32,896 bases of DNA from Lentisphaerota bacterium (GCA_015061605.1 SUWH01000027.1:1716-34611), one strand, 5' to 3'. Shown: positions 23,521 through 32,716, counted from the stretch's first letter. A program made the numbers and translations. The notes: generated from the letters alone by a model not told the origin.

Positions 23521-26133
23521 GAGCCAGGCGCCTTTGATGTCGACGACATTGTAAAATGCTTTGACGGCGATGGCGAGGGCTTCGGCATCAAAACCGGAGA
23601 TGGTGATGGTATTGCCGGATGATTTTACTGTGAAATCACCTTTGACCATTGACGGATCGATGCGCATGATGATTTTTGCCTTTGCTCCTTTTACATTGGC
23701 AATGCCGGGAAGAGTACCGCCTGAAATTTCAGCACCGTTACTCAAATCAATACCCCGGAAGGTGATTTGCGGTTTGATATATTTTTTGACCAGCGGCGCA
23801 ATTGCCATCAATTCATCCAGAATCTCTTTTTTGAAGTACTCCGCCCGTTCCGGAGCGAGGTCTCTGCCGACTTTGACATATTCATAAGGTTTATCACCGC
23901 TCCGGCGCCTGTGATTGATAAAGGCAAGCTCCTTTATCCAGCGCGCTTTTGCGGCATCGATGCGTTTAACTGCCGGTGCGGCAGCTTTGACTGAAGCAAG
24001 TTTATTGCGGCAGTATTCCAATATGTAGAATAAGTTGGCATCGTCCAGACCGTCCCGGACACCTTCGACAAAGGCGCAGTTGAGCAGAGTTTTTTCTTCA
24101 CTGTCGCCAAAGGCAAAGAGCCGCTGTCCCCAGACTCCGAAAAGGGGGCTGTGACCGTAATAAAGCCAATCTTTCCAGAATGGCCCGATATGGGCATAGG
24201 TGAAGTTCTGTCCCAGATTGAAAAAATATCTGCCGTAACTGCGGCCGTATTCGGCGGGGCGGCGGGTCTCCGGTGTGGAACCGATATAAAATCCGCAGCC
24301 GGTATCGGGCGCAAGTTCGATTTTTCCGGAATCGATCAACCGTTTGAGTTCCGGAGCAACGACGGTGTAACAGCTCCAGTAGGCGTAGGGGGCGATCGCT
24401 TTTACGAGGTCGGGTTCGTTGAAAGTTCCGAAGGTCCACGAAGCGCCGAGTTTGACTTTGAGTCTGCTCAAAAATTCCGCTTCAGGGAGGAAGCGTTCCC
24501 GGATCGTTTTACGGTCGGGTTCGTTGTAACCCATCATAATGATATCTTTTATGCCGCGGTCATAGAAATATTCCACGATCCGGCGGTAGAATCCGTAGTA
24601 GAGCTGTTTGTGCTTTTCCGACCACCTGCTTACCGGAAGCCCTTTTTCTTTCAGCGCACCGGCAATGGTGGAATTTACACTGTTGACTTCAGTAAATTGC
24701 AGACAGTTGATGCCGTTTTCCGCCATGCTGCGGGCGTATTGCTGATAACTTTCCGGGAAGTCGATCTCCGGGAAAACGCCGCTGTCGAGCAGTTTGCGGT
24801 TTTTCCACATCGCAACGTGTAAAGTGGTCTGGGTTCCTTTGAGTTTGATATTGGTCGTGCGGGTGAAAGGTATCCCCGCCTGCCGGATGTTGTGCAGTTT
24901 GAGCATGGCACTGCCGTATTCTGTAAGCGGCAGAGTCGAACCCCAGACCCGGTAGGATATGGGGCGCATTCTGCCCAGCATTACCGGATAAACGGTCATG
25001 GAAACGGGAATTTTCAACTCATTGCAGCGCAGGGTGGCTTCATATTTTCCCGGAGCGAGGTTGTTGCTGTCGGCGCGGATGGCAAATACTTCAGTCATTC
25101 CCGGAGAAAGGGTGAGTTTGCCGGAAAATTCCCGGAGAAAATAGTTGCCTTCGGCATCGGCGTACTCTGCGGGCTGACCTTTGCGCAGCCGTTTGGGCAA
25201 TGGAGCTGCTTTGGACATGCGGAGCAAAGTGAAGTTTTTACCGGAAAGCGAAATGTCGATTTCCAGAGTTTCCGGACTTTGGACGGCAAAAAAGCGGGTG
25301 TCGCGCTCATCAATGGCGCTGAAAAATTCAAGTTTCTTTATCTCTTCGCCCGGCAGCGGATAATTGGGGTCGAAGTGGGGGCGTTCCTGCGGCCAGCGGC
25401 TCCATTTGCGCTGCCAGATGAGCAGTTTTTTGCCGGGGCAGTTGGCTTTGAGGTCATCGGCAAAACTGGAGTGCTTGCGCATTTTCAGCAGATTGCTGAA
25501 CAATTTATCCATGACGGGAAAGTTCTCCTGTGCCAACCGTCCGGTAAAGAAATGAGCATCCCAGAGATAGTAGATCGCACCTTTGCCGACTTTGGTTTCG
25601 GTGACGGTACCGAGTTTGCCGATTCCGGCAAGAAGCGTGGCCGGTTCCAGCGGTTCGACAAAAAAGCGGCTTTTATTGAAAAAATGTACCGGTTTATCGG
25701 TGTCGATCCCGGCAAAGAGCGGATGATCTTTCTGCATTACGCCGAGAGTAAGTTCCGGCTGCCGGTTCATTTTCACTATCTTATAGTATTTGAAATCAGA
25801 CTTGGCAAACTTTGCGCCGGTAAGTCCGCGCACCGCACCGCCGGTCAGGACGAGCAAGCCGCCGTTGCTGACATATTCATTAAGAAGTTTTATCTCCTCA
25901 TTGCTCAAAGCATTGCAGGTCGAAAACACCCATACCGAAGCAAATTTATCCAGCTCTTTTGACGGAAATCTGTCAAAGAGCTTGTAGGCGATCCGCTCCG
26001 GATGCAGTACCCGGTTGATGATAAATGCGGAATCGCTTTTGCCGTAACTGTCCACATTGACCAGTGCCGCCGGTTTGGCACTGACGGTGAGTGTCAGTAC
26101 CATGAGCATGAGGTGGGATAAAACTTTCTTCAT
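23515..26133 (-). CDS. Large secreted glycosidase-like protein (DUF4091-like C-terminal region)
   Basis: This is an 872-residue exported protein with a signal peptide ending near VSAKPA. Residues 20-200 or so resemble a glutamine-amidotransferase-like or beta-galactosidase trimerisation fold (LNEYVSNGGLLVLTGGAVRG). A beta-sandwich region follows, then a TIM-barrel-like part with KDIIMMGYNEPDRKT and SWTFGTFNEPD, whose acidic residues could be catalytic. The stretch FVEGVRDGLDDANLFYILEYC matches the pattern of DUF4091 proteins, which are linked to glycan degradation. I cannot name the substrate. AAGGAG lies before the ATG and overlaps the end of the upstream DUF4838 gene's stop region (12-base gap). 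It is the last gene of the LacI-led operon. Confidence 0.8.
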   Translation of the reverse strand: MKKVLSHLMLMVLTLTVSAKPAALVNVDSYGKSDSAFIINRVLHPERIAYKLFDRFPSKELDKFASVWVFSTCNALSNEEIKLLNEYVSNGGLLVLTGGAVRGLTGAKFAKSDFKYYKIVKMNRQPELTLGVMQKDHPLFAGIDTDKPVHFFNKSRFFVEPLEPATLLAGIGKLGTVTETKVGKGAIYYLWDAHFFTGRLAQENFPVMDKLFSNLLKMRKHSSFADDLKANCPGKKLLIWQRKWSRWPQERPHFDPNYPLPGEEIKKLEFFSAIDERDTRFFAVQSPETLEIDISLSGKNFTLLRMSKAAPLPKRLRKGQPAEYADAEGNYFLREFSGKLTLSPGMTEVFAIRADSNNLAPGKYEATLRCNELKIPVSMTVYPVMLGRMRPISYRVWGSTLPLTEYGSAMLKLHNIRQAGIPFTRTTNIKLKGTQTTLHVAMWKNRKLLDSGVFPEIDFPESYQQYARSMAENGINCLQFTEVNSVNSTIAGALKEKGLPVSRWSEKHKQLYYGFYRRIVEYFYDRGIKDIIMMGYNEPDRKTIRERFLPEAEFLSRLKVKLGASWTFGTFNEPDLVKAIAPYAYWSCYTVVAPELKRLIDSGKIELAPDTGCGFYIGSTPETRRPAEYGRSYGRYFFNLGQNFTYAHIGPFWKDWLYYGHSPLFGVWGQRLFAFGDSEEKTLLNCAFVEGVRDGLDDANLFYILEYCRNKLASVKAAAPAVKRIDAAKARWIKELAFINHRRRSGDKPYEYVKVGRDLAPERAEYFKKEILDELMAIAPLVKKYIKPQITFRGIDLSNGAEISGGTLPGIANVKGAKAKIIMRIDPSMVKGDFTVKSSGNTITISGFDAEALAIAVKAFYNVVDIKGAWLN

Positions 26134-26145
26134 ACGGGAAACTCC

Positions 26146-28503
26146 TTATTTGGCGCGTTGGAACTTCAAATCATCAAAGAAGACTTTTTCTTCCGCTTTG
26201 CCGTTGTTTTTTACGGTGAAAGTGATGGTGGCGGAGACCTTTTTGCCCTGCGGGAAAACAAAGGGGGCAAAGGTGATCTGCTGCCAGTTTGACAACTCTT
26301 TCAATCCGGTCGCGGCGACGGGACATTTTTCAGTGACTTTTTTGCCGTCAACATCGAAGTTGACCGTAACTTCCGGAATGGCATTCTTGAAGAACCCTGA
26401 AATCAGCATCCGGGTGCCGGAAGCAAGAGAAACTTTGACCGCTGACGTCACAGTCGCCGTTTCTCCCGGAGCCAGAGTCAGTCCGAGAGATTGAGCTTGT
26501 CTGCCGTGGTACATCGCGGTAATATCGTGGATGTCATCGTGGCATTCGGCAAGAGTTATTTCCGCTTTGCCGCCGGAAACGTGCCAGCCGTAGACCGGAC
26601 GTTTGAATTCCGGCGGGTTGCGCAGTTCAAAGGCGTTGTTGACAAAATAGTTGGTGAATCCGAGCTGCACGCCTTTAAGCAAATGCTGTATCATGAACTG
26701 ATAGGGCATGTGCCACAAGGTACGTTCCAATCTGGGATTGTAGGTAATGGAATGATCTTTTCTCATGCCTCCGGCAAGGGATTGTTTGTGATGGAGTTCA
26801 CAAATTTTTTCAGCTTTGCTGTAAATGTCAAGCAGAAGTTTGTCACTTATTTCCGCAGGTTCTTCAACGGAAGGCAGTATCAGCGGCAGGCTGCCGCCGA
26901 GCGAGTTGATTTGAGGAAGGATAGTGCTTCTGGCGGCGACGGTTTTGCCGAAGTCGAAACCGGATTTGACATAGAGGATGCGGGCGCGTTCTTCCGGAGT
27001 GACTTTGGCTCTCAGTGCCTGTTTGAAGAACGCATCACCCCGCTTGAAAAATTCATCGTTGAAAATTTGTCCGATGTTGCGGAATACCAGCGTATAACCG
27101 CCCCATGAGGTTTGGAACAGCCGGGTGGTGAACTCCTCGACCAGATCGAAATATTTCCGCATCGGTTCAGCCGCCTTGCCGAAACCGTTTTTGCAGTAGT
27201 CATCAATAATGGCGTCCACATCAGCGTCCGGATTCCACAGCAGTTTGGCGCCGACGTAGTTGGTCAAGCCGGAGTTGGAAAACTGCGTGGCGTTTTCCAC
27301 GCGCATACCGAAGCCGTTGACGCTTTTGAGCAGTTTGGCTTCCCATGAGATCATGTGAACTACATTCCACGGCATTCCCTGATTGTAGGTACCCCAGTAT
27401 TCGTAGAGCCAGAGGCCGATACCGGATTTTTTGTAGTATTCAAACTCTTCTTCAATTTCCTTGCGGTCTTTGGTCGCAGCACCGAAAAAACAGCGCAGCA
27501 CGAAAACATTGTCCGGCATTTTGAAAAGTTTTTTCGGCGGTTTGGCGCAGAAGGTGTAGGCATTGAGCAGAACTTTGCTTTTGGGGTTGAGCTTTTTCGC
27601 CTGAAGTGCCACATCCCGGACGAAATCATACATCCGGTCGGAGAGATTGGGATAATCGTGGATGCTCACCCAGTTGGGATCGGAGTCCTGCGCGCGACAG
27701 TTGGCACATTCGCAGAAGCCGTAACCGTCGTTGGGAGAAATCGACTGCATTACATCCAGATTTTTGGCGGCAACTTTTTCGGCAATGATGCGGCGGACGT
27801 CGGGATTGCTGGTGCAGAGCTGGCGGGGATTGCGGGCGGCAGTGGCGGGTTTGTCGCTGGAACCGACCCAGTTGATAGCGGAAACTAAACCGAAGTATTC
27901 CGGATTGGTTTTGAAATATTTTTCCGCAGGGATGAAGCTGTCAAAAGCGTGACCGACTTTGTAATCCATGGATTGTCCGAGTTTCATCCGGCGGTTCCAA
28001 TCCGGATTGCTGCCATATTTGAGGACACGGACGGCGAACGCGGGTTTTTCGGTGGAAAATCCGCTTGCAACTTTGATGGATTTTTTGCTGGGAACGACTT
28101 CGCCGGAGGGGGCGGGCCAGAGCCAGCGGACGCCGCACACATCTTCGAGAAAGGTGGTGACGGCGCGGGAATCTCCGGGGATCTTCCGGGAATTTTCCGC
28201 ACCCCAGAGGAAAATTTTTCCGTCAGCAGTGACATTGCGGAAGATCTGTTCGCGGTGTTCGACTTTTACATCTCCGGGGGCAAAGGTTTTGCCGACATAA
28301 AAGCCGGATTTTTCAGCAGTTTTCACCTTTTTGACGGTAAAATGTTTGCCGAAAACTCTGCCCAGATACAAAGCAAGTTCCTTCGCCGCCGGAGCAGACG
28401 CATTATCGGCGTAAAAAACCTGCGTCAATTTGGAAATTTCGACATTTGCCGCCTGTAAAAGCAAGGCGCAAAGTGCCACTGTTACGGATAATAATTTTTT
28501 CAT
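26146..28503 (-). CDS. Secreted DUF4838-family protein, paralogue 2
   Basis: This is a 785-residue exported protein with a signal peptide ending LLLQAA. An N-terminal alpha-glucuronidase-type domain (AKELALYLGRVFGKHFTVKK, AVTTFLEDVCGVRWLWP) is followed by the DUF4838 core with SISPNDGYGFCECANCRA near residues 262-279. A C-terminal beta-sandwich (about 660-785) resembles a carbohydrate-binding module. Roughly three quarters of residues match the protein at 28543-30909, over the whole length, so the pair is a tandem duplication. Presumed to act on glycans outside the cytoplasm. AAGGAG precedes the ATG; gaps are 39 bases upstream and 12 downstream. Confidence 0.87.
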   Translation of the reverse strand: MKKLLSVTVALCALLLQAANVEISKLTQVFYADNASAPAAKELALYLGRVFGKHFTVKKVKTAEKSGFYVGKTFAPGDVKVEHREQIFRNVTADGKIFLWGAENSRKIPGDSRAVTTFLEDVCGVRWLWPAPSGEVVPSKKSIKVASGFSTEKPAFAVRVLKYGSNPDWNRRMKLGQSMDYKVGHAFDSFIPAEKYFKTNPEYFGLVSAINWVGSSDKPATAARNPRQLCTSNPDVRRIIAEKVAAKNLDVMQSISPNDGYGFCECANCRAQDSDPNWVSIHDYPNLSDRMYDFVRDVALQAKKLNPKSKVLLNAYTFCAKPPKKLFKMPDNVFVLRCFFGAATKDRKEIEEEFEYYKKSGIGLWLYEYWGTYNQGMPWNVVHMISWEAKLLKSVNGFGMRVENATQFSNSGLTNYVGAKLLWNPDADVDAIIDDYCKNGFGKAAEPMRKYFDLVEEFTTRLFQTSWGGYTLVFRNIGQIFNDEFFKRGDAFFKQALRAKVTPEERARILYVKSGFDFGKTVAARSTILPQINSLGGSLPLILPSVEEPAEISDKLLLDIYSKAEKICELHHKQSLAGGMRKDHSITYNPRLERTLWHMPYQFMIQHLLKGVQLGFTNYFVNNAFELRNPPEFKRPVYGWHVSGGKAEITLAECHDDIHDITAMYHGRQAQSLGLTLAPGETATVTSAVKVSLASGTRMLISGFFKNAIPEVTVNFDVDGKKVTEKCPVAATGLKELSNWQQITFAPFVFPQGKKVSATITFTVKNNGKAEEKVFFDDLKFQRAK

Positions 28504-28542
28504 TTTTCTCCTTTACATTTTATTATTTTCTGCTTTAAACAG

Positions 28543-30909
28543 TTATTTTGCCCGGGTGAACTGCATATTGTCAAAGAAATATTTCTGTTCAGTTTTACCC
28601 TCATTTTTGACCGTGAAAGTTATCACTGCGGAAACCTTTTTTCCTTGCGGGAAAGTGAAAGGCGCAAAGGTTATCTGCTGCCAGTTGGTTTTTTCTTTCA
28701 GCCCGGTCGCGGCGACGGGGAGTTCCTGAGTGATGTTTTTACCGTCAGCATCAAAGGTGACCTTTGCCTCAGGCACAATGTTCTTGAAACAGCCGGAAAC
28801 GACCATGTCAGTACCGGATTTCAATACCACTTTGACAGCAGAAGTGATCTTTGCGCTTTCACCGGGGGGGAGCGTGACGCAAAGAGATTGCCCCTGTTTA
28901 CCGTGATACATCGCGGTGATGTCGTGGATGTCATCACGGCATTCAGTTAGAGTTACTTCAGCTTTGCCGCCTTTGATGCGCCAGCCGTAGACCGGGAATT
29001 TGAATTCCGGCGGGGTGCGCAGTTCAAAGGCGTTGTTGACAAAATAGTTGGTGAATCCGAGCCGGACACCCTGGAGGAGATGTTGAACCATGAAGTGGTA
29101 GGGCATGTGGATCAATGTGCGTTCCAAACGGGGATTGTAGGTGATGGAGTGATCCTTTTTCATCGCGCCGGCAAGCGATTGTTGGTGGCGGGTGTTGCAG
29201 ATATTGTCCGCTTTTTTGTAGAGAGCGAGCAGGGCATCATCATTGAGTTCAGCCGGTTCATTGAAGTCCGGATAGACCAGCGGCAGACTGCCGCCGTGAG
29301 AATTGACCTGAGTAAGGATCCTGCTCCACGCTGCGGTGGTTTTGGCAAAATCAAAGCCGGACTTGATATAGAGCACGCGGGCGCGTTCGGCGGCGGAAAG
29401 ACCGGATTTCAGAGCTTGAGCAAACAGTTTATCGCCTTTTTTGAAAAATTCATCGTCAAAAAAGGTGCCGATACTGCGGAATTTCATCAGATAGCCCTGA
29501 CTGCCGTAACGGAAAATCTTTGTGGTACGGTCCTCGACCATATCGAAGTACTCCCGCAGATATTTTGCTCCTTTGCCGAAACCGGAGCGACAATAATCGT
29601 CGATGATTTCATTGGGATCGGCATCCGGGTTCCAGAGCATTTTGGCGCCGACATAGTTGGTCAAGCCGGCAGTGGCGAATGCTGTTGCATTTTCCACGCG
29701 CATACCGAAACCGTTGATGCTTTTGAGCAGTTTGCATTCCCAGGCAAGCGAATTTATCACACTCCACGGCATCCCCTGATTGTAGGTGCCCCAATATTCA
29801 TAGAGCCAGAGTCCGATACCGGACTCTTTGTAATGCCGGAACATTTTTTCGGTTTCTTTGCGGTCTTTCACCGAAGCGGCATTGATGCAGAGCAGGACGA
29901 ATACATTGTCCGGCATTTTGTATTGCTTTTTGGGCAGCGGCGCATAGAACCCGTAGGCATTGAGCAGAACTTTGCTTTTGGGATTGAGTTTCTTTGCCTG
30001 AAGTGCCACATCTTTAACAAAATCGTACATCCGGTCGGAAAGATTGGGATAATCGTGGATGCTCACCCAGTTGGGATCGGCATCTTGCGCACGGCAGTTG
30101 GCGCATTCGCAGAAACCGTAGCCGTCATTGGGGGAAATCGACTGCATCACATCGAGATTTTTTGCGGCGACCTTTTCGGCAATGATACGGCGGACATCGG
30201 GATTGGTGGTGCAGAGCTGGCGGGGATTGCGGGTGGGAACGGCGGGTTTATCGCTGGAACCAACCCAGTTTATGGGGGAAACCAGACCGAAATATTCCGG
30301 ATTGGTTTTGAAATATTTGTCCGGATGGATAAAGCTGTTGAAGGCGTGACCGACCCGGTAATCCATCGATTGACCGAGTTTCATCCGGCGGTTCCAGTCG
30401 GCTTCGCTGCCGTATTTGAGGATACGGACGGCGAATGCGGGCTTTTCGCTTTTCAATCCGGTTTTGACGGTGATGGATTTTTTGCGGGGGACTACTTCGC
30501 CGGAAGCGGTCGGCCAAAGCCAGCGGACGCCGCACTCATTTTCCAGAAAGGTGGTGACGGCACGGGAATCGCCGGGGATCTTTCTGCTGTTTTCCGCACC
30601 CCAGAGGAAAATTTTGCCGGAAGCATCGGTGCTTTGAAATATCTGTTCGCGGTGTTCAACTTTTACATCTCCGGGAGCAAAGCTTTTGCCGATGTAGAAA
30701 CCGGATTTTTCCGCAGTTTCGGCTTTTTTCAGGCTGAATTTTTTTCCGAAAACTTTGCTCAGGTATCCGGCAAGCTCTTTTGCCGCTCCGGCAGAGCCGT
30801 TATCAGCATAATAAATAGTGGTCAAATTGGAAATTTCCACTTCCGCTCCTGCCAGCAGAAACGGAAACAACAGCAATGCTGTTGAAAAAAGAATGGATTT
30901 TTTCAACAT
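28543..30909 (-). CDS. Secreted DUF4838-family protein, paralogue 1
   Basis: This is a 788-residue exported protein with a signal peptide ending FLLAGA. It has the same layout as paralogue 2: an N-terminal domain with ECGVRWLWPTASGEVVP, a DUF4838 core with SISPNDGYGFCECANCRA, and a C-terminal sandwich ending YFFDNMQFTRAK. The two differ most in the segment after the core (residues about 320-345 and 430-520), where substrate preference could differ. AAGGAG lies seven bases before the ATG, and the pseudopilin stop is 14 bases upstream. The pseudopilin-DUF4838 order is the same as at 8-2936. Confidence 0.87.
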   Translation of the reverse strand: MLKKSILFSTALLLFPFLLAGAEVEISNLTTIYYADNGSAGAAKELAGYLSKVFGKKFSLKKAETAEKSGFYIGKSFAPGDVKVEHREQIFQSTDASGKIFLWGAENSRKIPGDSRAVTTFLENECGVRWLWPTASGEVVPRKKSITVKTGLKSEKPAFAVRILKYGSEADWNRRMKLGQSMDYRVGHAFNSFIHPDKYFKTNPEYFGLVSPINWVGSSDKPAVPTRNPRQLCTTNPDVRRIIAEKVAAKNLDVMQSISPNDGYGFCECANCRAQDADPNWVSIHDYPNLSDRMYDFVKDVALQAKKLNPKSKVLLNAYGFYAPLPKKQYKMPDNVFVLLCINAASVKDRKETEKMFRHYKESGIGLWLYEYWGTYNQGMPWSVINSLAWECKLLKSINGFGMRVENATAFATAGLTNYVGAKMLWNPDADPNEIIDDYCRSGFGKGAKYLREYFDMVEDRTTKIFRYGSQGYLMKFRSIGTFFDDEFFKKGDKLFAQALKSGLSAAERARVLYIKSGFDFAKTTAAWSRILTQVNSHGGSLPLVYPDFNEPAELNDDALLALYKKADNICNTRHQQSLAGAMKKDHSITYNPRLERTLIHMPYHFMVQHLLQGVRLGFTNYFVNNAFELRTPPEFKFPVYGWRIKGGKAEVTLTECRDDIHDITAMYHGKQGQSLCVTLPPGESAKITSAVKVVLKSGTDMVVSGCFKNIVPEAKVTFDADGKNITQELPVAATGLKEKTNWQQITFAPFTFPQGKKVSAVITFTVKNEGKTEQKYFFDNMQFTRAK

Positions 30910-30923
30910 GGTTACTCTCCTTG

Positions 30924-31643
30924 TCAGTAGGTGTAGTCCCAGTTCAATTTGGTGGTTTTGTTGTTGGCGACGGTATTGCTGGGGAAAAATTGCGGACCTT
31001 CATTGAGATAAGGGGAAACATGTCCGTCCCAGTGAGCGATATTCATCATTTTTTTGTGCGGGAAGGTCAGCATGCCCTGGTCAAAATACCGGATCGAACT
31101 GCCGCCTGTTAATTCACTTGAAGTCGCTGAACGGTAACGCATGGCAGATTCAACCAGAAAGAATTTGGCTGATGGTTTCCGGACTCTCCGTATATTGCCT
31201 GAACCAAATTCACCTTTGACATAATGTGACCACTTCGGCCAGACAAAATAGGTGTGTCCGGCAGGGAAGCTGTGAGTCGGGCGTTTGTAGGTCTTGGGAC
31301 AGAACAATACAGAATTGTACAGTCTCGGCGGCGAACCGGTGACGATTTTCAGCGATTTGAACATTCCGTAATCTCTCAGTGCGAGCCAGGGATAATTGCC
31401 GTAAGTAGGTTTCCAGCCGTCGTAATCACTGGTATAATTCAGACAGCCGAGAGTGAAGTTTTTCAGATTGTTGGTACAGCCGGTGGTCATGCCGCGGTCG
31501 CGCGCACTTTGCAGCGCCGGGAGTAAAATCGCCGCCAGAATGGCGATGATGGCAATGACTACCAGAAGCTCGATCAAGGTGAAGCTGTACAGCTTCTGTC
31601 CATGTCCATGGACAGAAGCTGTACAGCTTCTGTCCATGTCCAT
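30924..31643 (-). CDS. Type II secretion pseudopilin with frame-shifting leader repeat
   Basis: The pilin frame gives 239 residues from the ATG at 31643: a 20-residue leader, then [24 protein letters not shown], a soluble domain, and the H-x9-DG motif ([12 protein letters not shown]) near residue 200. The residue before the cleavage site is Ser. The start at 31643 lies inside the repeat and has no Shine-Dalgarno. The well-placed start is the ATG at 31671, six bases after GGAGG and overlapping the LacI stop (ATGA). That frame misses the pilin body by one base and stops at 31426 after 81 codons. Deleting one 34-bp repeat would yield an 18-residue leader (MTRKDPYS then [10 protein letters not shown]) fused in frame to FTLIEL. 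The gene as read is therefore probably poorly expressed or off. Confidence 0.85.
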   Translation of the reverse strand: MDMDRSCTASVHGHGQKLYSFTLIELLVVIAIIAILAAILLPALQSARDRGMTTGCTNNLKNFTLGCLNYTSDYDGWKPTYGNYPWLALRDYGMFKSLKIVTGSPPRLYNSVLFCPKTYKRPTHSFPAGHTYFVWPKWSHYVKGEFGSGNIRRVRKPSAKFFLVESAMRYRSATSSELTGGSSIRYFDQGMLTFPHKKMMNIAHWDGHVSPYLNEGPQFFPSNTVANNKTTKLNWDYTY

Positions 31644-31650
31644 GGACAGA
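31581..31650 (-). repeat. Two tandem copies of a 34-bp double-palindrome unit in a pilin leader
   Basis: The 36 bases at 31581-31616 recur exactly at 31615-31650, so the period is 34. Each unit joins an 18-bp perfect palindrome (AGAAGCTGTACAGCTTCT) and a 16-bp palindrome with a two-base centre (GTCCATG-TC-CATGGAC, plus-strand reading). Across units an even larger perfect hairpin forms, with 18-base arms at 31587-31604 and 31607-31624. The unit ends at the Phe codon (31583-31581) of FTLIEL. Because 34 is not a multiple of 3, each copy gained or lost changes the reading frame. Confidence 0.95.
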
Positions 31651-31667
31651 ATAAGGATCTTTACGAG

Positions 31668-32660
31668 TCATAAAATACCTCCGTTGAAATTGTTGGTTAA
31701 CGGTAAAGAATCACGTTCAATAAGCAGGGTCGGTATCGCAATATGCTGAATTGGCAGCTGCGGATCGTTCATCCGCTTGATCAGAGTTTCCAGAAGCATC
31801 TCCGCCTGAAGCGAGATCTGCGGGTCAAATGTGGTTATTTCCGGATAAAATTGGGCGCTTTCCGGCAGATTGTCATAACTTATCAATGCAATATCTTCCG
31901 GAATACGGATATTGTGCCGGCGGGCGGTCTTCAGTACTCCGCCGAGCATAAGGTCGCTGTGCAGGATGATAACTTCCGGAAGTTCCGGGGCTTTGAGCAG
32001 TTGTTCCATCGCCGCTTCCCCATATTTTCTGGAACCGGGAAATTGGATGAACCACTCATTATGGAACGGCAATCCGGCTTTGATGATCAACTCTTTAAGC
32101 GTTCTGCCGCGAAGTTCCGTGATGATGCCGAAGTAGCCGATTTTTTTATAACCGCGTTTGGTGATGTAATCAAAAATCCGGTGGGCATATTCGACTTTGT
32201 CCGGATAAACACAGTCGTATCCCTCCCACGGATTGCCATAAATTACCACCGGTTTGCCGCTGTTTTTCAAAACCGGATCGATTTCAAGAGAGATTATGCC
32301 GTCGATGCCCTGACTGCAGAGTTTCTTTACCGCTGCCGGAAAACCGTCATTTTCCCAGAAAGAAAAAATGCCGTGGAACTCATTTATTTTCAACTCCCGG
32401 TCAAGTGCCATGATCAATTCGCCGTAGTGACCGTCGGTGTGAGGGAATAGCAATCCGATGGTTTTGTAGCTCCCGGTACTCAAGGCGCGGGCGGCGGTAT
32501 TGACTACATAGCCCATCTTGCGGGCGGTTTCAAAAACCAGCTCTTTGGTACTTTTTCTGGCAGAACAGCTTTCCGGTTCCCGCAGAATGTAGGCAACCGT
32601 GCTTTTGGATAATCCGCAACGGTCAGCTATCTGTTGAACTGTAACTGCTTTTTTGACCAT
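31668..32660 (-). CDS. LacI-family transcriptional regulator
   Basis: This is a 330-residue repressor or activator. The N-terminal helix-turn-helix is VTVQQIADRCGLSKSTVAYI (about 7-26), followed by the hinge region ending RALSTGSYKTIGLLFP. A periplasmic-binding-protein-like sensor domain fills the rest (ILHSDLMLGGVLKTARRHNIRIPEDIALISYDN is typical). Such regulators respond to a sugar or sugar derivative and control nearby carbohydrate genes. A perfect palindrome with a central CG, the usual shape of LacI-family operators, lies 31 bases before the start, so autoregulation of the whole operon is likely. Its stop overlaps the next start codon. Confidence 0.93.
   Translation of the reverse strand: MVKKAVTVQQIADRCGLSKSTVAYILREPESCSARKSTKELVFETARKMGYVVNTAARALSTGSYKTIGLLFPHTDGHYGELIMALDRELKINEFHGIFSFWENDGFPAAVKKLCSQGIDGIISLEIDPVLKNSGKPVVIYGNPWEGYDCVYPDKVEYAHRIFDYITKRGYKKIGYFGIITELRGRTLKELIIKAGLPFHNEWFIQFPGSRKYGEAAMEQLLKAPELPEVIILHSDLMLGGVLKTARRHNIRIPEDIALISYDNLPESAQFYPEITTFDPQISLQAEMLLETLIKRMNDPQLPIQHIAIPTLLIERDSLPLTNNFNGGIL
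31669..31682 (-). promoter_or_regulatory. Shine-Dalgarno and start coupled to the LacI stop
   Basis: GGAGG (31682-31678), a six-base spacer and ATG (31671-31669) overlapping TGA of the LacI gene. It is the best initiation site in front of the pilin gene but opens the wrong frame. Confidence 0.85.
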
Positions 32661-32690
32661 GGTTTTCTCCGGAATTTCAGTTGAAATATC

Positions 32691-32708
32691 AATCGCACCG
32701 GTGCGATT
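32691..32708. promoter_or_regulatory. Operator-like palindrome for the LacI regulator
   Basis: AATCGCACCGGTGCGATT is a perfect 18-bp palindrome with central CG, in the leader of the LacI gene just downstream of its promoter region. Both features fit a LacI-family autoregulatory site. Confidence 0.75.
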
Positions 32709-32716
32709 TCTATAAT

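Noticed and set aside
31426..31671. An 81-residue open frame starting at the best ribosome site before the pilin gene.
   Set aside because: It is the frame-shifted reading of the pilin gene caused by the second 34-bp unit; its sequence after the repeat is the pilin codons in the wrong frame.
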